NCBI GenBank assembly: GCA_050015895.1
Contig: JBEKAN010000070.1
Location: 1-13,998, forward strand
DNA from: JBEKOF01 sp050015895
GTDB taxonomy: Bacteria > Verrucomicrobiota > Verrucomicrobiia > Limisphaerales > Palsa-1400
Length of the DNA stretch: 13,998 nt
Direction: 5' to 3'
Shown here piece after piece: positions 6,500-11,339 of the stretch. Every line of letters starts with the position of its first letter. Positions within the stretch are counted from its first letter, which is position 1. A model generated the notes under the pieces. The model ran no database searches and was not told the origin of the DNA. It was given only the letters and a program-made list of their open reading frames with translations. The position numbers and the translations under genes are program-made.

Positions 6500-7191
6500 G
6501 GCTGGGGCGGCAACTTGTTGTGCGCGTATTTCTTCAAATCCACCTTGGCCGCCACCAGGTCCCGCACGATGGCCTGCTGCGCTTCGATCTGCTGGTTGGC
6601 GTCTATCACCAGAAAATGGAATTCCGTGCTCATCGCCAGATACTCCTCCAATATCCGCCCCTGGAAAATGCGGAAACTCTCGTACGGATCCGCCGAGAGC
6701 CGCAAATCCATCCCCGCCTCAAAATACTTCAACTGCGGCCGCCCCTCCAATATGCGTTGCAGCGACGTCTCCAGCGACGCCTTGAAGAAAAACACCAGGT
6801 CCGGCAGCGCCGCGAAATTGTATATGCCCCGCACCCATTCCGGCGGGCAGCCGCGGACCGTGTCCCGGCCGAACGCGGTGAAAATATAGCGGTCGCACAA
6901 CACGATATAGCCGGCGCGCACCAGCGGCACCACCTGCCGCTCGTAGCGGTCCGCGAAATCCGTCGCGTGGATCAGGCTGAAAGTCGTGGGCGAGAGCAGC
7001 TCCCGTTTCTTCCCCTTGCTCGTCGCGTTCTTGACCAGTTCCGACGAATTCCATTCGCTGAAAAACACTCTCAGCCCCTGCAACTCCAGCCATCGTTTCA
7101 GCAGATACACCTGGGTGGATTTCCCCGATCCGTCCAGCCCCTCCACGGCGATGAGGCGTCCGGGAAATCCCAGTTCGGCGAAAGTTTTCAT
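6496..7191 (-). CDS. Thymidylate-kinase-like P-loop kinase
   Basis: A 231-residue nucleoside-monophosphate-kinase-fold protein with intact Walker A GLDGSGKST (18-26, Lys24), FSLIHATDFADR (71-82), and the DRYI motif (100-103) followed by FTAFGRDTVRG. Proteins of this group phosphorylate dTMP, but the usual SSxAYQG substrate segment is missing in both paralogues here, so the acceptor may differ, and a canonical tmk may exist elsewhere in the genome. I chose the ATG at 7191, which has a GGGGGTGG run before it; the frame remains open to 7311 but runs into a palindromic repeat. It ends in ATGA, overlapping its paralogue, and begins the four-gene run to ppx. A heterodimer of the two proteins is an inference from their adjacency and similarity. 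Confidence 0.85.
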   Translation of the reverse strand: MKTFAELGFPGRLIAVEGLDGSGKSTQVYLLKRWLELQGLRVFFSEWNSSELVKNATSKGKKRELLSPTTFSLIHATDFADRYERQVVPLVRAGYIVLCDRYIFTAFGRDTVRGCPPEWVRGIYNFAALPDLVFFFKASLETSLQRILEGRPQLKYFEAGMDLRLSADPYESFRIFQGRILEEYLAMSTEFHFLVIDANQQIEAQQAIVRDLVAAKVDLKKYAHNKLPPQP

Positions 7192-7294
7192 CCACCCCCA
7201 TTTAACCCTTTCCCCCGCCAAAAACAAAAGACAATTCTCAAGAAACTGCAAAGCGCCCCGACAGGCCCATAAACGCGGACCCGCCGAATCTCCT

Positions 7295-7392
7295 CCCTCT
7301 CCTCCGCACACCTGTGGAGGAGAGGGCCGGGGTGAGGAGGATTCAAACTCGCTCGTCCGCCCCCAGGTGGGGCGGTCACTCCGCTGACCGCC
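7295..7392. repeat. Multi-hairpin palindromic element
   Basis: Three perfect inverted repeats crowd into 98 bp: CCCTCTCCTCC/GGAGGAGAGGG (7295-7305 with 7316-7326), CCGCCCC/GGGGCGG (7357-7363 with 7369-7375), and GGCGGTCA/TGACCGCC (7371-7378 with 7385-7392). The second and third share bases, so they are alternative folds. The first is followed by CCGGGGTGAGG, the same style of sequence as the element near 3590. No T run follows on either strand, so it is not an ordinary terminator. It lies between the GH66-like gene and the kinase pair. Confidence 0.5.
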
Positions 7393-7426
7393 GCAGTTGG
7401 CAACAGCCGCGTCTCCGCCCCCTCAT

Positions 7427-7460
7427 CCGTCCCTTCCGTCCCTTCCCGCGCTCATGAGCG
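7427..7460. repeat. Short tandem repeat and 12-bp palindrome after the GH66-like gene
   Basis: CCGTCCCTT is present twice head to tail (7427-7444), followed by the perfect palindrome CGCTCATGAGCG (7449-7460). Both lie just beyond the stop of the glycosidase gene. No T run follows, so they are unlikely to terminate transcription. Purpose unknown. Confidence 0.35.
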
Positions 7461-7482
7461 TTGCCAATCCCTTCACAATCCT

Positions 7483-8529
7483 TCAATTCCGCAACAAGGC
7501 GCTCTCGGCCTCCGTCAAAGGGACCGTCTCGGGCCAGTACTGGCCCTTCATGCGGCGGGCGCCATCCCCAATTACCAGGTAAACCAAGTGATGCTTGCGG
7601 CCCTCGTTGCGCCGAGCCCGGATCACATCCGTCTCTGTCCAACCGGTGGGAACCGACACGGATGGATACATCGCGAACACCCCGCGAATCCCCGCCATGT
7701 CCTCCTTGTCCATTTCGGCATAGTAGCGATTCGCAGTTTCGGGCGACCACGTCTCGGCGTAGGGGAATTCCAAGTATTTGCGCGCCACCGCCCTGTCCCA
7801 CCACGCCAAGTTCACGAAGTTAAGCGTCTGCAGCAAACCCTGCTTCTGCAACAATCCTTGCGCGGTCTGGATAAACGCGTGCATCCCGGCTGTTTCCTTC
7901 CCGTAATCTCCGGCAATCCGGCCCAGGGTGTCCCAGTGTATGCCATCAAAACCGAGCTCCTGGATCGCCCTGGCCCAACGATCAACCATATGCGCCGCCC
8001 AGGCGGAATTGGCGAAGTAGGTCGGAAATCGTGGTTTCTCGACGCCGGGAGGATGCCAGTGCCATTCGCCCTTCCCGTCGCGCAATTTCCAGATGTCCTT
8101 GTTGGGGTTCTCAAGCTCCTGCTCTTCCGCCCCAACAGCTTGCACATAGGCCCATGCGCGCGCGCCCTGCCGATGCGCCTCGTTGATGCTGGTCTCAATC
8201 GTTCGGCGGCTGATCGCGCTTCGCCGGAAATAGGGATCTGTCCATTGATCCCCCGCCACGGGCGTCGAGTAGTCCGCAAACCAGTCGTAGAATTGGAATT
8301 CGCGAATGCCGTAATCTCGCGCCATGGTGACGACCCGGGCGCGGACCGCTGCTTCTGGTTGCGGTCCCAGGACGGCGCTGGAGAGAAAACCGTATTCCCC
8401 GGCCAGCCCGGGAACTCCAGGAGCCGCCCGACCGCTCGTCTCCGGTTCAGCCGCGGGCAGAAAAGATGTCCCCAGAGCGGCAGCCGTGACACCACGACCA
8501 ATCATCTTCAGGAAGCGACGTCGTTTCAT
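7483..8529 (-). CDS. Tat-exported GH66-like glycoside hydrolase, short form
   Basis: A 348-residue secreted protein whose core resembles the catalytic barrel of glycoside hydrolase family 66 (dextranases and cycloisomaltooligosaccharide glucanotransferases). Supporting blocks: QFYDWFADYSTPV, GFDGIHWDTLG with candidate nucleophile Asp200, and PYAETWSPE with candidate acid/base Glu259. The 59-residue spacing is slightly shorter than the roughly 70 that I recall for the family. The N-terminus MKRRRFLKMIGRG plus a hydrophobic AAALGTSFLPAA stretch is a Tat signal, so a folded product would be exported. I start at the ATG at 8529, which places this signal first. GH66 enzymes are usually far longer; this one stops soon after the barrel (PLTEAESALLRN), so it may be truncated or a minimal form. 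Related uncharacterised barrel families are an alternative. A divergent promoter precedes it. Confidence 0.68.
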   Translation of the reverse strand: MKRRRFLKMIGRGVTAAALGTSFLPAAEPETSGRAAPGVPGLAGEYGFLSSAVLGPQPEAAVRARVVTMARDYGIREFQFYDWFADYSTPVAGDQWTDPYFRRSAISRRTIETSINEAHRQGARAWAYVQAVGAEEQELENPNKDIWKLRDGKGEWHWHPPGVEKPRFPTYFANSAWAAHMVDRWARAIQELGFDGIHWDTLGRIAGDYGKETAGMHAFIQTAQGLLQKQGLLQTLNFVNLAWWDRAVARKYLEFPYAETWSPETANRYYAEMDKEDMAGIRGVFAMYPSVSVPTGWTETDVIRARRNEGRKHHLVYLVIGDGARRMKGQYWPETVPLTEAESALLRN

Positions 8530-8540
8530 CTGGTTCACCC

Positions 8541-8569
8541 ATCGTATCCAACCGACGACACGGTGTCCA
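8541..8569 (-). promoter_or_regulatory. Candidate promoter of the GH66-like gene
   Basis: On the minus strand TGGACA (complement of 8564-8569, five of six consensus) is followed after 17 bases by TACGAT (complement of 8541-8546, four of six). Only 11 bases separate the -10 from the ATG at 8529, so the mRNA would have about three to five bases of leader. Confidence 0.45.
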
Positions 8570-8628
8570 CAACCAAGCACCAGCCGATGGAGTGGACCCG
8601 CCTCACGATCACAAAACTGTGAATGCTC

Positions 8629-8657
8629 TTGAATTTCCGCAACGTCCGCGCTAAACT
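8629..8657 (+). promoter_or_regulatory. Candidate promoter of the methyltransferase pair
   Basis: TTGAAT (8629-8634) and TAAACT (8652-8657) are spaced by exactly 17 bases, each matching four of six consensus bases. The ATG at 8667 lies nine bases after the -10, which predicts a leaderless or nearly leaderless mRNA. This agrees with the absence of any Shine-Dalgarno site before that gene. Confidence 0.42.
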
Positions 8658-8666
8658 CTCGACTGC

Positions 8667-9482
8667 ATGGACGAGCGGTACTTCAGCCAAAACGGAGAGG
8701 ATTTCCTTCTGAGCCGCTACTTCAGCGCAGGTTCCGGGGTTTTTGTCGAAGTGGGCTGCATTGACGGCAAGCGCTTCAGCAACACGTACCATTTTGAACG
8801 GCGGGGTTGGACCGGATTGTGCGTGGAGGCTCACCAGGGTTATATCGAGATGCTCAAGACCAACCGGCCGCGTTCAATCGTGGCCAGTTGCGCTGTGGCG
8901 GAATGCGACAAGGACGCGGCGCCCTTTTATGCCAACGCGCGCGGGAGCCTCTCATCATTGGACCCCACCACGGAAGAACGCTGGAGGCGCGATTATGCCC
9001 CGTATTTTACAGGCTTTCAACTCCAGTCCGTCGCGCAGCGCACACTGACGACCCTCTTGAAGGCCTATCCCATCGGCCCGGTTGATGTTCTGTCTCTGGA
9101 TGTTGAAGGATCCGAGGTCCAGGCGCTGCAAGGCCTGGACTTGCGGCTCTTCCATCCGTCCGTGATTTTGGTCGAGTCCGATTCTTCCGAACATGAAAGG
9201 AAGATCGACCATCTGCTCTCGCCGGCCGGGTATCAGTGCGCCCTGCGTTACGCGGGCAACCTGTACTACTCGATTTTGCCGGATTTTCAGGCGGCGGTGG
9301 CGGGCAGGTTCTTCCCAAAAGTGGCCTTGACGCATACCCGCCATCCGCTGGATCAAGGCGGCGATTCAATGACAATCGTTGACATTGACACCCGGATCGC
9401 GCCCGGAGATCCCGCCCGCGTTCCGGTAAAACCCAAAGGTTGGCGCCGGCTGTTTGGATGGCGCAATCCCTTCCGCAAATGA
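8667..9482 (+). CDS. FkbM-family SAM-dependent methyltransferase
   Basis: A 271-residue cytoplasmic methyltransferase of the FkbM type, which usually O-methylates sugars in surface glycans or polyketide-like products. The SAM-binding start is FVEVGCIDGKRFSNT (26-40), with acidic Glu54 in LCVEAH at the end of the second strand; the later FkbM block DVLSLDVEGSEVQALQGL (140-157) is also present. The N-terminus MDERYFSQNGEDFLLSRYF is typical of the group. The C-terminal tail is basic (KPKGWRRLFGWRNPFRK) and has no known domain. The ATG at 8667 has no ribosome site but sits at the expected start of a leaderless transcript. Its stop overlaps the next gene as ATGA, so the two are co-translated. Third codon positions are less GC-rich than in the fab and ppx genes, suggesting a different history. 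The substrate is unknown. Confidence 0.87.
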   Translation: MDERYFSQNGEDFLLSRYFSAGSGVFVEVGCIDGKRFSNTYHFERRGWTGLCVEAHQGYIEMLKTNRPRSIVASCAVAECDKDAAPFYANARGSLSSLDPTTEERWRRDYAPYFTGFQLQSVAQRTLTTLLKAYPIGPVDVLSLDVEGSEVQALQGLDLRLFHPSVILVESDSSEHERKIDHLLSPAGYQCALRYAGNLYYSILPDFQAAVAGRFFPKVALTHTRHPLDQGGDSMTIVDIDTRIAPGDPARVPVKPKGWRRLFGWRNPFRK

Positions 9483-10153
9483 GCCGGGCGTTGTCACAAT
9501 TCTTCGACGTGGGATTTCACGGCGACAAGTTTCTCATGGATTTCGTCGAGGCGGCGGCGCGACGGTCGGTTCAATTCGTTGAGACTGGGGCAAATGTGGG
9601 TTCGACGTTGTGCTATTTCGCCGCCAGGCACCCGCTGATCCGTTGCTATTCCTGTGAGCCGGACGCCGCCTCGTGCCAGTTTGCGCGGCGGAAGGCGCAA
9701 GGCTTGAAGAACGCGCGGGTCTGTCATCAGTCCTCGCCGGAATTCCTCGCCACGCTGGTCAAGGAGGACCCGTCCATGTTGACGCGCAAGGAGACCATCT
9801 TCTGGCTAGACTCTCACGGGTGGGGTTTTCCCTGGCCGTTGTGCCAGGAAGTGGAGTTCGTGACGCGCAACTTCGCCGGAGCTTGGCTTTTTATTGACGA
9901 TTTCAAGGTCCCGGGTCAAAGCCAGTTTCTGTATGACGAGTACGATGGACAGGTGTGCGCCTTTGAGACGATCGCCAACAGCATGAAACCCGCCGTGGAC
10001 TACAGGCTGTACTATCCGAAATACACCGAGAAGACGTCTCTCCACCATCCGCTCAAAGGGTGGGTTATGATCGAGTTCGGCCAAAGCGCGCCGCTGGAGA
10101 TCCCAAACGGTCTGGCGGATAAAATCTTTATGACTTCGTATGTTCGAGGCTAA
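9479..10153 (+). CDS. Class I SAM-dependent methyltransferase-like protein
   Basis: A 224-residue Rossmann-type methyltransferase-like protein. Visible parts: QFVETGANVGSTLCYFA (32-48) as the SAM-binding first motif, CEPD (59-62) at the second strand, FWLDSHGWGFPWPL (108-121) and WLFIDDFKVPG (136-146). The last two match the LDxHG...PL and IDDF pattern that I know from methyltransferases in polysaccharide gene clusters. The start is the ATG at 9479, which overlaps the previous stop as ATGA; upstream TTG (9440) and ATG (9458) would extend into the neighbour and are less likely. As in the preceding gene, codon choice is more relaxed than in the housekeeping genes. Together they probably modify one glycan or secondary product. 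The substrate and exact subfamily are not recognisable. Confidence 0.75.
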   Translation: MSRALSQFFDVGFHGDKFLMDFVEAAARRSVQFVETGANVGSTLCYFAARHPLIRCYSCEPDAASCQFARRKAQGLKNARVCHQSSPEFLATLVKEDPSMLTRKETIFWLDSHGWGFPWPLCQEVEFVTRNFAGAWLFIDDFKVPGQSQFLYDEYDGQVCAFETIANSMKPAVDYRLYYPKYTEKTSLHHPLKGWVMIEFGQSAPLEIPNGLADKIFMTSYVRG

Positions 10154-10170
10154 AAATACAAATTATAAAC

Positions 10171-10199
10171 TTGACTTTTCTCATCAATTGTGGTTCAAT
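10171..10199 (+). promoter_or_regulatory. Candidate sigma-70 promoter upstream of the ECF gene
   Basis: TTGACT (10171-10176, five of six consensus) is followed after 17 bases by TTCAAT (10194-10199, four of six). Transcription would start near 10206, giving a leader of about 340 bases for the sigma factor mRNA that carries both direct-repeat sets. Confidence 0.38.
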
Positions 10200-10317
10200 G
10201 GCTAGCATGAGAATAAAAGGGCCGGTCAAATGCAAGGACCGCCGGCGGGTCGCCGCGGCTTCGGGAGAAAACGCGACGATTCACTTTATCGTTAAAGCTC
10301 CAGCCCATCCAGCCAGC

Positions 10318-10347
10318 GTCAAACCCAGTCAAAGCGGGTCAAACCAA
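10318..10347. repeat. Three GTCAAA direct repeats with 10-bp period
   Basis: GTCAAACCCA, GTCAAAGCGG and GTCAAACCAA follow each other without gaps, and another GTCAAA occurs at 10225-10230. One helical turn per unit would put all copies on the same face of the DNA, as at cooperative protein-binding sites. It could equally be chance or slippage. Confidence 0.45.
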
Positions 10348-10437
10348 CATTTGCGCTCTCACGCCCCCACCGCGCGCCATGCCGCATGCTTTCCGGCCAA
10401 ACCAGACCTCACAGCCGAATTTCAACAAATCGCGCTG

Positions 10438-10467
10438 AATTCAACCAAATTCAACCAAATTCAACCC
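10438..10467. repeat. Three AATTCAACC direct repeats with 10-bp period
   Basis: AATTCAACCA is present twice, then AATTCAACCC, in exact 10-bp steps, ending eight bases before an exact TATAAT. The set lies about 80 bp upstream of the sigma factor gene, where an activator would bind. Its TCAACC core resembles the TCAAACC of the other set. Confidence 0.5.
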
Positions 10468-10549
10468 TTCAATTTTATAATTTTCGACGAATGGCCGAAG
10501 CGAAGGCGCAAATCGCCCCCAATCGTGCATAATCATATTTGACGGCCCC

Positions 10550-11296
10550 ATGAGCACCCTCTCCTCATCCAGCGAGGCGGCACGGGCTTTTCCCAACACC
10601 CGGTGGTCGCTGGTGCTGGCGGCCACGCAGAAGGACGCCCCGGCGTCGGCGGCGGCTCTGGAATCCCTCTGCCGCTCCTACTGGTATCCTCTTTACGCTT
10701 ATGTCCGGCGTCGGGGCCAGTCCCCGCACGACGCCCAGGACCTCACCCAGGAATTCTTCCGCCGCCTGCTGGAGAAACGCTGGCTCGATTCCGCCGATCC
10801 CGCCAAAGGCCGCCTGCGCGCCTTTCTGGTCGCCGCCTTGAAAAATTTCATGAGCAAGGAATGGCGGCGCGCCTCCGCCCAGCGCCGCGGCGGCGGCCTG
10901 GCCCAAGTGCCCTTCGACACCGCCTTGGCGGAAAGCCGTTACGCCGCCGATTGTCCCGCCCAACTCGAGGCCGACCAGGCCTTCGACCGGGAATGGGCGC
11001 TGACTTTGCTCCATTTGACGGTCGGCCGGTTGCGCGCGGAGTTTGAGGCGGCGGGAAAACCGGAGGATTTTGAGGCGCTCAAAGGCTGCCTCATGGCGGA
11101 GCGCGGGGAGGGCGATTATGCCGCGCTGGCGGCGCGTCTGGGCGTCAGCGAGGGCGCGGCGCGCGTGGCGGCGCACCGCCTGCGCAAGCGTTTCCGCCAG
11201 GTCTATCGCGAGGAAATCTCCCACACCCTGGCCGACAGCGCGGATTTGGACGCGGAACTGCGCCATCTGGCCGCCGCGCTGGCGGCGGAAAAATGA
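10550..11296 (+). CDS. ECF sigma factor of the kinase-linked type
   Basis: A 248-residue extracytoplasmic-function sigma factor that directs RNA polymerase to a special promoter set. Region 2 runs from about residue 38 to 107: YWYPLYAYVRRRG, then DAQDLTQEFF (61-70) and the basic stretch FMSKEWRRA that contacts the -10. Region 4 is the helix-turn-helix at about 187-216: GDYAALAARLGVSEGAARV followed by HRLRKRF. The opening FPNTRWSLVLAA is typical of the long ECF proteins of Planctomycetes and Verrucomicrobia found beside Ser/Thr kinases. The ATG at 10550 lacks a Shine-Dalgarno site. The kinase gene begins 43 bp after the stop, and no anti-sigma factor is visible, so control by phosphorylation through the neighbour is a fair inference. 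Target genes are unknown. Confidence 0.88.
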   Translation: MSTLSSSSEAARAFPNTRWSLVLAATQKDAPASAAALESLCRSYWYPLYAYVRRRGQSPHDAQDLTQEFFRRLLEKRWLDSADPAKGRLRAFLVAALKNFMSKEWRRASAQRRGGGLAQVPFDTALAESRYAADCPAQLEADQAFDREWALTLLHLTVGRLRAEFEAAGKPEDFEALKGCLMAERGEGDYAALAARLGVSEGAARVAAHRLRKRFRQVYREEISHTLADSADLDAELRHLAAALAAEK

Positions 11297-11339
11297 GCCG
11301 GGTCTGTAACAATCCCCCGCCAACGGGTAACTATTTGGT

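Larger units (their letters stand above)
10154..10549. other. 396-bp intergenic region upstream of the ECF sigma gene
   Basis: This gap is visibly AT-richer than the flanking genes. It holds a candidate promoter (10171-10199), a set of three GTCAAA repeats (10318-10347) with a fourth GTCAAA at 10225, a second set of three AATTCAACC repeats (10438-10467), and an exact TATAAT at 10476-10481 without a matching -35. CATAAT (10528-10533) and CATATT (10534-10539) lie just before the sigma gene start. A 111-codon open frame (10207-10542) shows no codon bias and is not called. Confidence 0.55.

Noticed and set aside
7192..7311. Upstream extension of the first P-loop kinase by 40 residues
   Set aside because: The added part reads through a palindromic repeat element and has no family similarity; the ATG at 7191 places the Walker A loop at the usual distance.
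10318..10467. CRISPR-like array
   Set aside because: Units are only 10 bp with no spacers, three copies per set, and no cas genes nearby.
10207..10542. 111-codon open frame upstream of the sigma factor, with an ATG right after a promoter-like site
   Set aside because: The promoter spacing is tempting, but third positions show no GC bias, the direct repeats run through it, and the peptide has no recognisable feature.
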